From an uncultured Lactobacillus sp. (GTDB lineage Bacteria; Bacillota; Bacilli; Lactobacillales; Lactobacillaceae), in the NCBI GenBank assembly GCA_947565635.1, contig CANOGU010000002.1, positions 62,001 to 126,000 of the forward strand: DNA of 64,000 nt. Reading direction: 5' to 3'. Below, in pieces: positions 47,026 through 55,447 of this stretch. A program made the position numbers and the translations under genes. The notes under the pieces were generated by a model, which had not been told where the DNA came from, did no database searches, and saw only the letters and a list, made by a program, of their open reading frames with translations. Numbering within the stretch: position 1 is the first letter of the stretch; every line of letters starts with the position of its first letter.

Positions 47026-47226
47026 TTAACGCATTTGGGAAAGCATCTGTTTGATGCGCTTTAAGTCACTTGCTGAAACCATAGCAGCTTTTCTCAAATG
47101 ACGACGTTGTTTCTTAGTCTTACCGTGGAAACGGTGTCCAGTGTAAGCATGGTGACGCTTTAAACCACCATTAGCAGTTCTCTTGAAACGCTTTGCTGAA
47201 GCGCGGTGTGTTTTTTGCTTTGGCAT
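47026..47226 (-). CDS. rpmI: 50S ribosomal protein L35
   Basis: A 66-residue basic protein with the L35 signature [17 protein letters not shown] and the ending [12 protein letters not shown]. It is the middle gene of the infC operon. Confidence 0.98.
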   Translation of the reverse strand: MPKQKTHRASAKRFKRTANGGLKRHHAYTGHRFHGKTKKQRRHLRKAAMVSASDLKRIKQMLSQMR

Positions 47227-47244
47227 ATCTATTCCTCCAATTAA

Positions 47245-47775
47245 CTACTTTTTCTTTTTGTCTTTCTCACTTAATGGAGCAAGTATTAAGAACATTGAAC
47301 GACCTTCCATCTTAGGCTTAGTAACTACATTAGATAAGTCACTAGCTTCTTCGGCCATCTTTTCTAAGACCTGTTTACCTAACTCCTTGTGAGTAATTGC
47401 TCGACCTCTAAAGCGAATAGAAACTCTAACTTTAGCGCCTTTGGTCAAGAATTTACGAACATGCTTTAACTTAGTGTCAAAGTCATTACCTTCGATTGTT
47501 GGACTTAAACGGATTTCTTTAACAGCCATAACCTTTTGATTCTTACGGTTTTCTTTGGCTTTCTTTTGTTGTTCAAAACGGAATTTACCGTAGTCCATAA
47601 TTCTAGCAACAGGTGGCTTAGCATTAGGAGAAAGCAAAACCAAATCAAGGTCAGCGTCAGCTGCTTTACGTAAAGCTTCATTCTTGGATACAACACCAAC
47701 TTGTTGGCCATCAACGCCAATTAAACGAACTTCACGAGCACGAATATCTTCGTTTAAGATCATATTTCTTGGTAT
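47245..47775 (-). CDS. infC: Translation initiation factor IF-3 (probable AUA start)
   Basis: IF-3 prevents subunit joining and checks the start codon. N-terminal domain ([15 protein letters not shown]) and C-terminal domain ([20 protein letters not shown]) are complete. I place the start at the ATA at 47773-47775, four codons before the first ATG (47761-47763). The strong GGAGG at 47785-47789 is 9 bases from this ATA but 21 bases from the ATG, too far for the latter. Non-AUG starts of infC are the known basis of IF-3 autocontrol in E. coli and Bacillus. The predicted protein has 176 residues (172 from the ATG). Confidence 0.93.
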   Translation of the reverse strand: MPRNMILNEDIRAREVRLIGVDGQQVGVVSKNEALRKAADADLDLVLLSPNAKPPVARIMDYGKFRFEQQKKAKENRKNQKVMAVKEIRLSPTIEGNDFDTKLKHVRKFLTKGAKVRVSIRFRGRAITHKELGKQVLEKMAEEASDLSNVVTKPKMEGRSMFLILAPLSEKDKKKK

Positions 47776-47915
47776 GAGTATTCACCTCCACGTTAATTTC
47801 GAGGACAAGAAAAAAGCGGGCAAAGTTAACGCCCGCTTTTAATCAACAGATATTATCGATCAGCCCAGAGGTAATATTAACTTAGGCGAGAAGCGGGAGC
47901 TTCTTCTTGTTCTCA
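47776..47915 (-). promoter_or_regulatory. infC-rpmI-rplT leader, L20-leader type attenuator
   Basis: The 5' leader contains a pairing region (AGAAGCTCCCGCTTCT) and, further down, a strong terminator hairpin (GCGGGC and GCCCGC with a T run, 47810-47840), 35 bases before the infC start. This is the arrangement of L20-controlled transcription attenuation. The identification rests on position and layout, not on a covariance search. Confidence 0.7.
47810..47840 (-). terminator. Attenuator hairpin in the infC leader
   Basis: AAAAGCGGGC and GCCCGCTTTT around an 11-base loop, with a T run on the minus strand, inside the leader. Confidence 0.85.
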
Positions 47916-47923
47916 ACTTCTAA

Positions 47924-47951
47924 ATTATACCATCTAATTAATTTACGTCAA
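47924..47951 (-). promoter_or_regulatory. Predicted infC operon promoter
   Basis: TTGACG (-35), 16-bp spacer ending TGG, TATAAT (-10, extended) on the minus strand. Confidence 0.8.
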
Positions 47952-47981
47952 GAACCAATTAAATGCAACTGTTTATTTTAA

Positions 47982-48752
47982 CTAGTAGAAAGAAAGCGAT
48001 CCTTGCTTCTTCACGATTTTATTAACTTTTTCAAAGACAAATAGTCCAATCAACAACCAAATTATAGAATTAAAGACTGAAAAAGATAAATAATATTTAA
48101 AATTATAAGCTGATCCACTAATAATTAATCTCATCCAGCTAACCATTGGTACAAGTGGCAAAAAATTTGCCATGTTCTTTACTAAAAGATCTGCTTTCTC
48201 AAATTGTGTTAGTAAAATTCCTAAATACAAATATTGACAAATTGCTAAAAAACTTCCTATTCGTTTAAATCTTAAAACTAAGCTAATTATCAGATACCCC
48301 AAGCCGAAAAGAGTAACTAAAGAAAAAATAGTTGGCCAAATAACCATAATTGTAAAGTTTATCCATTGTCCTGTAAAAAGCATAAGCGCTAAACAAACAA
48401 TGATAGACTGTCCAAATGAAATAGTAATATTTACCATACTTCTATTAAAAAATAATCTTTCGCTTGAAATTGGCATCAAATATAACTGTTGTAAAATTCC
48501 ACTTTTTGCATTATTCATAGTGTTACTACCTAACATTGATACTGTGCTCTGAATTGTTGTCCACAATGTAAAGCCAATAATTAAAGCAGAAAGTGATCGT
48601 CCGATAATACCTTTACTAATTGAATTACTACCCCAAAAGATCCCCATAAACATTAAAATAGTTAAAGCTAAGTCTGATATAGAGCTAAACAAATATCGCC
48701 GATATATAATTAATTCACGCTGAAACTCTGCTTTTAATGCTACCATCTTCAT
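47982..48752 (-). CDS. ABC-2 type transporter permease
   Basis: A 256-residue protein with six predicted membrane segments after a short N-terminal amphipathic stretch (EFQRELIIYRRYLFSSISD), the layout of ABC-2 exporter permeases. The substrate is unknown. The ATG at 48750-48752 has AAAGG at good spacing and overlaps the ATPase gene by 38 bases. It is the last gene of the LytTR operon; I see no terminator between its stop and the infC promoter. Confidence 0.88.
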   Translation of the reverse strand: MKMVALKAEFQRELIIYRRYLFSSISDLALTILMFMGIFWGSNSISKGIIGRSLSALIIGFTLWTTIQSTVSMLGSNTMNNAKSGILQQLYLMPISSERLFFNRSMVNITISFGQSIIVCLALMLFTGQWINFTIMVIWPTIFSLVTLFGLGYLIISLVLRFKRIGSFLAICQYLYLGILLTQFEKADLLVKNMANFLPLVPMVSWMRLIISGSAYNFKYYLSFSVFNSIIWLLIGLFVFEKVNKIVKKQGSLSFY

Positions 48753-49668
48753 TTTTTCCTTTCATGTAAAAATCAACCACTTCTTTTAAACCTTTATTTT
48801 TAGTTTTAAGGTCAATTAATTTAAATTGAGTTAAAAATCCCAATAAATGTGATAAGTCTTTTCGATTAGATAAAATCAACTGATAAGTAGTATTATTAAT
48901 CGAAATAATCTTAGCAATACTTTCTAAAAGTGCTTGTTGCTCATTAGACAAAACTCGCGAGAATTGAACCGTGATAAATTTTTCTTGATTGAATTTATCT
49001 AAACAATCTGCTTTACTGCCACTATAAATTAACTGTCCTTTTTTTATTAATAGGATCTGATCTGCAATTCTTTGTGCAAATGCCAATTCATGCGTAGTTA
49101 ATAAAATTGCAACTCCTTCAGAAGCTAATGTCTTTAATATTTGTTCCACAGTTTCTACTGCCTCAATATCTAAACCAAGAGTCGGTTCATCTAAAATTAA
49201 AAATTCAGGTCTAGAAATCAACGCACAGCAAATAGCAATAATTTGCTGCATCCCTCGACTTAATTCAAAAATAACCGTATCCTTTTTAGACAACAGACCA
49301 AATTTCTCTAATAGTTCTAAACCATTTTTTCGTGCCACTTTTTTATTCAACCCACGTTGAGCTCCCCAATATATAAAATTTTCCATTGGCGTCAAGGCAT
49401 AAAACATATTGCGCGTACTCTCTAAAACTACTCCGGTTTGTTTTAATAAAGGTGTAAAATCGTTTTTTAACAATTTATTTTCAAAATATATTTTCCCTTC
49501 ATCAGGAAGCAACAAATTCAGAATTATTTTCAAACTTGTCGTTTTTCCTGCCCCATTAAATCCTAAAAAAGTAGTGATTTTCCCTGCTGGAATGTTAAAG
49601 GATAAATCTTCAATTGCTTTTGTTCCATTTTGAAAGCTTTTGCTTAAATTTCTTACTTTAAGTAACAT
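48715..49668 (-). CDS. ABC transporter ATP-binding protein
   Basis: A 317-residue ATPase with Walker A GFNGAGKTTS (about 36-45), signature ELSRGMQQIIAI, Walker B FLILDEPTLGLD and the switch His in LLTTHELAFAQ. About 80 C-terminal residues extend beyond the ATPase core, as in drug and bacteriocin-type exporters. The ABC signature has SRGMQ instead of SGGQ, common in ABC-2 exporters. With the permease it should form a homodimeric-ATPase exporter. It lies 11 bases after the DUF3021 gene. Confidence 0.92.
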   Translation of the reverse strand: MLLKVRNLSKSFQNGTKAIEDLSFNIPAGKITTFLGFNGAGKTTSLKIILNLLLPDEGKIYFENKLLKNDFTPLLKQTGVVLESTRNMFYALTPMENFIYWGAQRGLNKKVARKNGLELLEKFGLLSKKDTVIFELSRGMQQIIAICCALISRPEFLILDEPTLGLDIEAVETVEQILKTLASEGVAILLTTHELAFAQRIADQILLIKKGQLIYSGSKADCLDKFNQEKFITVQFSRVLSNEQQALLESIAKIISINNTTYQLILSNRKDLSHLLGFLTQFKLIDLKTKNKGLKEVVDFYMKGKNEDGSIKSRVSA

Positions 49669-49679
49669 TTTAAGTCCTC

Positions 49680-50105
49680 TTAAATTTCTTTCAGTTTCTT
49701 ATTAATTTGCCTAATCTCGTGCCATAAATGATAAAAATAAATTCCATATGCTAGAGCATACATAATAATAAAATCAATAATCGCTTCTAATAATGCTGAC
49801 CCAGAATAGTTAAACTTATTTAAAAACAGACAAAAGCTTAACCATGCACCAAGACAAATAAAAAAGTTAATAAAGATTTGTTTTTTTAAAGACCAATTAT
49901 CATGGTCAAAAACCAAACTAGCAAAATAGAAGAAAATTCCAATCAAAAACGCAGCTACTAGCCAAAAAAGAAAATATTTTACTGAAATAGTTGTTTCTAA
50001 TCTATTCTTAGAAAACTGACTTTGTAAAACATCAAATCCAAGCCAGGTCATCCCAATCCCTATTCCTATTAATCCACTATTAATTAAACGTACAATATGT
50101 TTCAT
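49680..50105 (-). CDS. DUF3021 family membrane protein
   Basis: A 141-residue protein with four predicted membrane segments (about 8-28, 45-66, 76-95 and 106-126) and a basic C-terminal tail (HEIRQINKKLKEI). This is the DUF3021 pattern, found next to LytTR DNA-binding genes. In the related streptococcal LytTR systems a membrane protein restrains the LytTR protein; I infer a similar role here. Its start overlaps the LytTR stop by 4 bases (ATGA). Confidence 0.85.
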   Translation of the reverse strand: MKHIVRLINSGLIGIGIGMTWLGFDVLQSQFSKNRLETTISVKYFLFWLVAAFLIGIFFYFASLVFDHDNWSLKKQIFINFFICLGAWLSFCLFLNKFNYSGSALLEAIIDFIIMYALAYGIYFYHLWHEIRQINKKLKEI

Positions 50106-50536
50106 AATCCTAGTCTCTCCTTTAATTTTTTTATTTTCCGACGGGCAATCTGTACACGTAAACCATTTTTCATCAAGACATCAATATTACCATTACTAAT
50201 AATTTCTAAATGATCAATAAAACGATAATTTAGAATTGCACTTCGGGATGCCTCAATAAAATCAGTCGATAAGTTAATTCTTGCCTGATAAAGTCTGCCT
50301 TTAAAAAGATATGTTTTATCCTGCGTATAAATTATTGTCTTTTCATTTTCTACTTGAATTAAATATATTTTTGAAAATTCAATTGCATATGCTGTTTCTT
50401 TTCGATATCCCCATAAAACTTGAGAATCAGATTGCAATTCTTGAGTGATTTTTCTTATCTTGCCCGTCATCTTCTTTAGCCAAAATTCAGCTTTTTCTTT
50501 CTGTAAATCTTTATCGATATTAAACTTTATTTCCAT
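50102..50536 (-). CDS. LytTR-domain DNA-binding regulator (no receiver domain)
   Basis: A 144-residue protein. An N-terminal 40 residues precede a LytTR domain (about 45-143) with the typical SKIYLIQVENEKTIIYTQ, a FIEASRSAILNYRFID strand-helix and NGLRVQIARRKIKKLKERL at the C-terminus. There is no receiver domain, so it is not a classical response regulator. The ATG at 50534-50536 has AAGGAG 7 bases upstream; longer in-frame starts lack ribosome sites. It is the first gene of the LytTR-DUF3021-ABC-permease operon. Confidence 0.9.
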   Translation of the reverse strand: MEIKFNIDKDLQKEKAEFWLKKMTGKIRKITQELQSDSQVLWGYRKETAYAIEFSKIYLIQVENEKTIIYTQDKTYLFKGRLYQARINLSTDFIEASRSAILNYRFIDHLEIISNGNIDVLMKNGLRVQIARRKIKKLKERLGL

Positions 50537-50599
50537 GTCCTCACTCCTTATATTGCTTATAAGTATACTCATTGCAATTTCTAAAACTAGTAATTTTCG

Positions 50600-50629
50600 G
50601 TAAATGGTTAGAAATTTAAGGTGAATGGT
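50600..50629 (-). promoter_or_regulatory. LytTR-type direct repeats upstream of the LytTR operon
   Basis: On the minus strand ACCATTCAC (50621-50629), 12 bases, ACCATTTAC (50600-50608). The 21-bp period and 9-bp unit match known LytTR boxes (AgrA, ComE, PlnC type). A TATACT -10 with a poor -35 lies further towards the gene, as expected for an activated promoter. Confidence 0.65.
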
Positions 50630-50725
50630 CATATCTCAAACAAATTTGAAATTTGTAGTCTATTTTCATAAGATTAACCATGTTAAAGAAAGATCAACTT
50701 AGCCAAATATTTAGGACTGATTCAA

Positions 50726-51130
50726 ATGCCAAAAAAAGAAGTATTAAGTGAAATTCAAGTTACTCTAGACGTTATTGGAGGCAAATGGAAGCCTTTAATT
50801 CTACATTACTTACAAGAAAACGGTACAAAACACTATAGTGAAATTTTGCGTTATTTAGAAGATGCACCAAAGAAGACTTTAACAGCACAATTACGAGAAT
50901 TAGAAGCTGATAAAATTATAAAACGTACGGTAATTCCTACAGTTCCAGTTCAAATAGAATATAGTATTACCGATTATAGTAACCAATACTAGACGTTATG
51001 TGCGCATGGGGATACGTAAATCAAGCTAACTATAATGTTAAACATCCAACTTGCCCAATAGATGAGCAAACAAAGCAAGTAAAGGAAGAAAAGTTGACTA
51101 ACCTAACTGCCTTTTTAAATGCTTGTATGA
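50726..51130 (+). pseudogene. Frameshifted HxlR family regulator
   Basis: The first frame gives 88 residues of an HxlR winged helix (VTLDVIGGKWKPLILHYLQE, then RYLEDAPKKTLTAQLREL and the wing to SITDY) and stops at a TAG at 50990-50992. The missing C-terminal part is found at once in another frame from 50983: PILDVMCAWGYVNQANYN. The DY...PILDVMCAWG join is what intact HxlR proteins show, so a small indel near 50980 broke the gene. The end given is approximate; the second frame stays open into the next gene, so the original stop may also be lost. Confidence 0.85.
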
Positions 51131-51174
51131 TTTTTATGAAATCAAATACAAGTATTGAGAAAGGCTATTTTTTT

Positions 51175-52128
51175 ATGAAACAAACAAATTTAGGAATTAC
51201 TTCTTTAAAAATTTCAGCGATGGGATTAGGTATTATGCGGATGAATGCTAAAACTCCGCAAGAAGCTGCTAAAGCTTTAGAAGTAGCCTTCGATAACGGC
51301 ATCAATTTTATTGATTCGGCTGATATTTATGGTCAAGGCGAATCTGAAAAGATTTTCGGTCAAGCCTTAAAATTAAGCAAAATAAAACGTGAAGATTTAT
51401 TTATTCAATCTAAAGTAGGAATAATTGTTGATCCTGATAAAAGTGAAGGTTCACGAGTTTTTGGTGGTCGATATGAATTTACTAAAGATCATATTCTCGA
51501 GGCAGTTGACAATATTCTAGCAAGAATGGATATTGACTACTTAGACTCATTAGTTCTTCATCGTCCTGATGCCTTAATGGATCTTGAAGGAGTAAAAGAA
51601 GCTTTTGACATTTTATAAGCTGAAGGAAAAGTTAGATTTTTCGGTGTTTCTAACTTCAACTCACAACAATTCGAAACGTTGCAAGAAGTCGTTAGTCAAC
51701 CATTAATGTTTAATCAACTTCAATTTGGACTTATGCATACCGGAATGATTGACTCAGACTTTAATACTAATGTTTCAGGAACAATTCCTGCAAATCACGG
51801 CTTTGGTTTATTAGATTTCTTACGTAGAAAACATATTACCTTGCAAGCTTGGTCACCATTTCAATATGGAAATTTTGAAGGTAGTTTCATCAACAACCCT
51901 GACTTTCCAGTTTTAAACAAAGAATTAGCTAAACTAGCAAATAAATACAATGTTGGCAAAAATGCAATTGCTGCTGCTTGGATTTTACGTTGGCCTGGCC
52001 AAGCACAAGTAATCATTGGTGCAATGACTCCTGCTCACATCGTTGATTCTGCCAAAGGAGCTGACGTGAAATTAAGCAGACAGGAGTGGTATGACTTATA
52101 CATTGCTGCCGGACATGATTTACCTTAA
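51175..52128 (+). pseudogene. Aldo/keto reductase gene interrupted by an in-frame TAA
   Basis: The gene begins at the ATG at 51175 (MKQTNLGITSLKISAMGLGI) with AAAGG upstream. The first half has FIDSADIYGQGESEKIFG (catalytic Asp/Tyr), FIQSKVG (Lys) and SLVLHRPDALM (His). It is cut by TAA at 51616-51618 (…EAFDIL, stop, AEGKVRFFGVSN…). The frame continues unchanged to 52128 with LQAWSPFQYG and NAIAAAWILRWP. A single base change from CAA, GAA or AAA explains it. The family is the YcsN-like oxidoreductases. Neither half alone should make a working barrel. Confidence 0.9.
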
Positions 52129-52146
52129 GGGGAGAAAGAATTTAAA

Positions 52147-52257
52147 ATGAATAAACATCCAGAATATTTATTAAATCAAATTATAGGCTCTATCTATCGA
52201 CGCAATCATCTATTACCTGACCAAATTCTTAATGATATTATTAAAATCATCAAGTAA
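52147..52257 (+). CDS. Possible 36-residue peptide gene
   Basis: ATG at 52147, stop at 52255-52257, giving MNKHPEYLLNQIIGSIYRRN and 16 more residues, amphipathic and Ile/Leu-rich. AAGGGGAG lies about 11-18 bases upstream, just after the reductase stop codon, and a strong terminator follows the stop codon by one base. The position and ribosome site suggest it was translated as the last gene of the reductase transcript. It has no recognised relative, no leader motif or double-Gly, and may equally be a remnant. Confidence 0.4.
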   Translation: MNKHPEYLLNQIIGSIYRRNHLLPDQILNDIIKIIK

Positions 52258-52258
52258 T

Positions 52259-52300
52259 TAAAAAAGCGAGAAGACCTTATTATTAGTCTTCTCGCTTTTT
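52259..52300. terminator. Bidirectional terminator before thrS
   Basis: AAAAAGCGAGAAGAC and GTCTTCTCGCTTTTT form a 15-bp stem with a 10-base loop. Confidence 0.92.
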
Positions 52301-52320
52301 ATATTAAAATACTATTTTAA

Positions 52321-54252
52321 TTACTTTTCTCTTGAGTATGACTTAACATCTGCGTCAATTTCAGCAATAAAGTCATCTAAACTCTTAGAAATTTGTTCTT
52401 CAGTACCGTAGCGACGAACGTTAACACCATTTGCGTTCATTTCTTCATCACCTAAAACCAAAGTGTAAGGTACTTTTTGAGTTTGTGATTCACGAATCTT
52501 GTAGCCAAGTTTTTCATTTCTGTGGTCTACTTCTGCTCTAAATCCGCGCTTAGCTAATTCTGCACGAACTTTATCAGCATATTTGCCATGAGCTTCTTCA
52601 TTAACTGGAATAATTTCAGCTTGAACTGGAGCAAGCCAAGTTGGGAATGCACCCTTGTAAATTTCAGTTAAGTAAGCAATAAATCTTTCCATAGTACCAA
52701 CAATACCACGGTGAATCATAACTGGACGGTGTTCTTCACCATCTTGACCAACATAAGTTAAGCCAAATCTTTCTGGAAGCATGAAGTCAAGTTGGATAGT
52801 TGACATAGTTTCATCGTTACCCAAAGCAGTCTTAGTTTGAATATCAAGCTTAGGACCGTAGAAAGCAGCTTCACCTTCAGCTTCAACATAGTCAAGACCA
52901 AGATCATCCATAGCTGCTTTAAGCATTGATTGAGATCTTTCCCACATTTCGTCATTTGCGTAGTACTTGTCAGTATTCTTTGGATCACGGTATGAAAGTC
53001 TGAAGTAGTAATCAGTAATGTCAAAGTCCTTGTATACGTCCATGATTAACTTCAAAACTTTAGCAAATTCTTCACGAATTTGATCTAATGCTACAAAAGT
53101 GTGACCGTCGTTTAGAGTCATTTCACGTACACGTTGAAGACCTGATAAAGCACCAGACTTCTCGTATCTGTGCATCATACCTAATTCAGCAATACGGATT
53201 GGTAATTCACGGTATGAACGGATGTGGTGCTTATAAATTTGAATATGTGAAGGACAGTTCATTGGACGAAGTTCAAGCATTTCGCCGTCACCCATATCCA
53301 TTGGTGGGAACATGTCATCACGGTAGTGTGCCCAGTGACCAGAAGTCTTGTAAGCATCTACGTTCATTAAAACTGGAGTATAAACATGTTCATAACCATC
53401 AGCAACTTCTTTATCAACAATGTATCTTTCAACAACGCGACGAATAGTTGCACCCTTTGGCATCCAGTAAGGAAGACCAGCACCAACTTTAGGATCAACA
53501 AAGAACAAGTCTAAATCTCTACCAATAGTTCTGTGGTCTCTTTCTTTAATTTCAGCACGGCGCTTCAAGTCTTCATCTAAAGCAGCCTTCTTGAAGAATG
53601 CAGTACCAAAAATTCTTTGAAGCATTGGGTTAGAAGACTTGCCTAACCAGTATGCACCAGCAACAGATAACAACTTGAAGTTCTTAATTTTACCAGTGTT
53701 TGGCAATAAAGCATCAAAACCAAAGTCTACAAAGTCACCTAATTTATAAACTGCAACTTCGTCCTTTTCATCTTTCAAAAGATCTAACTTGAATTGGTCA
53801 TCTTTAAAGATATCTTCCAATTCGCTCTTCTTCATTGAAGTGTATTCAATCTTTTCGCCATTCTTGATAGCTTTTTGCATTTCTTTTTCAAGTTCTGGTA
53901 ATTCAGTGATCTTAATTTGATCTTCCTTATCAGTATCTACAAAGAAGCCACCTTCATCTGCTTCATGCATACCTAAACGTAATTCTGGGTACTTACGCTT
54001 TGCAACAGCTTCAAGTAAGAATGCGGCAGTAGCACGTAAAATGTCTAAACCCTCTTCATCCTTATCAGTAATAATAGCTGCTTCAACATCTTCATCAACA
54101 ACGTAATCTAAAGGCTTCATTACGCCATTAACTTTTGCACCAATAGCAGCTTTTCCTAGAGAAGTAGCAATAGAAGATGCTAATTCCTTAACAGAAACTG
54201 CCTTGTCAAAATCTTTCTTTGAGCCGTCTGGCAAAGTTACAGAAAAACTCAT
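52321..54252 (-). CDS. thrS: Threonine-tRNA ligase
   Basis: ThrRS charges tRNA-Thr and edits mischarged Ser-tRNA. The 643 residues give an N-terminal TGS domain (1-62), the editing domain, the class II core with motif [15 protein letters not shown] (zinc Cys and His), motif 2 [21 protein letters not shown], motif 3 [15 protein letters not shown] and the C-terminal anticodon-binding domain. The TGS start [15 protein letters not shown] is complete. GGAGGT is 8 bases upstream. Controlled by the T-box at 54268-54485. Confidence 0.98.
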   Translation of the reverse strand: MSFSVTLPDGSKKDFDKAVSVKELASSIATSLGKAAIGAKVNGVMKPLDYVVDEDVEAAIITDKDEEGLDILRATAAFLLEAVAKRKYPELRLGMHEADEGGFFVDTDKEDQIKITELPELEKEMQKAIKNGEKIEYTSMKKSELEDIFKDDQFKLDLLKDEKDEVAVYKLGDFVDFGFDALLPNTGKIKNFKLLSVAGAYWLGKSSNPMLQRIFGTAFFKKAALDEDLKRRAEIKERDHRTIGRDLDLFFVDPKVGAGLPYWMPKGATIRRVVERYIVDKEVADGYEHVYTPVLMNVDAYKTSGHWAHYRDDMFPPMDMGDGEMLELRPMNCPSHIQIYKHHIRSYRELPIRIAELGMMHRYEKSGALSGLQRVREMTLNDGHTFVALDQIREEFAKVLKLIMDVYKDFDITDYYFRLSYRDPKNTDKYYANDEMWERSQSMLKAAMDDLGLDYVEAEGEAAFYGPKLDIQTKTALGNDETMSTIQLDFMLPERFGLTYVGQDGEEHRPVMIHRGIVGTMERFIAYLTEIYKGAFPTWLAPVQAEIIPVNEEAHGKYADKVRAELAKRGFRAEVDHRNEKLGYKIRESQTQKVPYTLVLGDEEMNANGVNVRRYGTEEQISKSLDDFIAEIDADVKSYSREK

Positions 54253-54267
54253 AAAATTTTACCTCCA

Positions 54268-54485
54268 AATAAAAAATCCCAGCACTAAAAATAGTGCTGG
54301 GACGTTAAAATACGTGGTTCCACCCAAAATTCGAATTAATCGTAAAAATTAATTCCTCTAAAGGTCGTTAATGGTACCTAGCCAAATATAAAAAATTTCA
54401 GGAATGAAATTGGGGTTCTCTTCTAATCAGGAGCTTCCAGAACTAGGCTCCTGTCTCTGAGTTGAAGAAAATCATGTCTTTCATT
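54268..54485 (-). promoter_or_regulatory. T-box riboswitch leader of thrS
   Basis: On the minus strand the T-box core reads GGGTGGAACCACG (54313-54325), a variant of AGGGTGGTACCGCG. It is followed by a terminator hairpin (TCCCAGCACTA and TAGTGCTGGGA with a T run, 54271-54302). A possible ACC specifier (Thr) is at 54414-54416; the assignment of the specifier is tentative. Confidence 0.88.
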
Positions 54486-54492
54486 GACTTTC

Positions 54493-54520
54493 ATTATACT
54501 AGCTCATCGAAGAGATGCAA
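54493..54520 (-). promoter_or_regulatory. Predicted thrS promoter
   Basis: TTGCAT (-35), 16-bp spacer, TATAAT (-10) on the minus strand, directly before the T-box leader. Confidence 0.7.
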
Positions 54521-54533
54521 GAGAAATTTTAAA

Positions 54534-55433
54534 TTAATTTCTACGATTTTTACCACCAACAAAAACTTCTTTACTCAAAAAACGAACTCGCTCCATTAAT
54601 CGTTTGGCTTTCACTTCATCTACGTTATTTCGTATTTCAGCAAAGTGCTCCATTAAGTCATCCATGGTCATATTTGAGCTAAAAAAGGTTGGTAAGACAT
54701 TATCCATACGTTTTTGTAAAATCACACCTAAAACATCGTCACGCGACCATTCACTTAATGTTTCTGCTCCAATATCGTCAAAAATTAAAACGGGAGCAGA
54801 AGCAATACGATCAATTTCATCATTTAGGCTATTATCTTGAAAATGACTTCCTAAACTAGCTATAAAAGATGGTACATGTAGAAAGACTACTCGGCTTCCT
54901 TGACGAGCAATAGTATTAGCAAGACCAGCTAAAATATAAGTTTTACCAACGCCAAAATCTCCAGTTAGATATAATCCTTTGATATGCTTATTTTTCTTAA
55001 AATTAGCTAAAAACAAGGCTACTTCATCCAAAACCGCGTCACGTTCTGGTGTTGAATCGATATTTGCTAATTCGACATGACGCAATTTATCTGGTAAATC
55101 AATTAATTCAATCCTGCGCTCTGCACGTGCTTTTGCTTCAGAATCCAACTTGTCTTGAGTAGGCACATAAGTAATATCAATTACATTACCGTTAAGAAAA
55201 AGTCTAGGCTTGTATCCCTTCATCACAGGATTTGGCGCCTTAATCTGCTCAACATAGTTAAAAATTGTAGGAAGCGAAGCCTGGACAATTTTCCTATTTA
55301 ATTTATCCTTATTTTGTTTAAAAAATGTCTGAACACTTGGATGCTTTATTGCTGTTCTAGCAATTTTTTGACCATCCTCATCTAATTTTCGTTTTTTCAA
55401 AATTCGTGTAATTACTTCAGAAATATCTTCCAC
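54534..55433 (-). CDS. dnaI: Primosomal protein DnaI (helicase loader)
   Basis: DnaI loads the replicative helicase at the origin and at restart sites. The 299-residue protein has an N-terminal helicase-binding domain (about 1-110) and an AAA+ domain with GDFGVGKTYIL (about 158-168) and LIFDDIGAETLSEW (Walker B). The start is GTG at 55431-55433, 14 bases after the dnaB stop. It is the last gene of the dnaB-dnaI pair. Confidence 0.95.
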   Translation of the reverse strand: MEDISEVITRILKKRKLDEDGQKIARTAIKHPSVQTFFKQNKDKLNRKIVQASLPTIFNYVEQIKAPNPVMKGYKPRLFLNGNVIDITYVPTQDKLDSEAKARAERRIELIDLPDKLRHVELANIDSTPERDAVLDEVALFLANFKKNKHIKGLYLTGDFGVGKTYILAGLANTIARQGSRVVFLHVPSFIASLGSHFQDNSLNDEIDRIASAPVLIFDDIGAETLSEWSRDDVLGVILQKRMDNVLPTFFSSNMTMDDLMEHFAEIRNNVDEVKAKRLMERVRFLSKEVFVGGKNRRN

Positions 55434-55447
55434 CAGTACAACACTTC

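Noticed and set aside
51616..51618. TAA in the reductase gene as programmed readthrough or recoding
   Set aside because: TAA is not used for selenocysteine or pyrrolysine, and no slippery or stimulatory structure is seen. The neighbouring regulator is also broken, so simple decay is the better explanation.
50998..51618. HxlR-reductase fusion protein as one real gene
   Set aside because: The frame from 50998 joins an HxlR C-terminus to the reductase without a stop, but it starts in the middle of the HxlR domain and the reductase has its own ATG and ribosome site at 51175.
53088..53447. 119-codon open frame on the plus strand inside thrS
   Set aside because: It is antisense to the conserved ThrRS core, has no ribosome site and its translation looks like a reverse-frame shadow.
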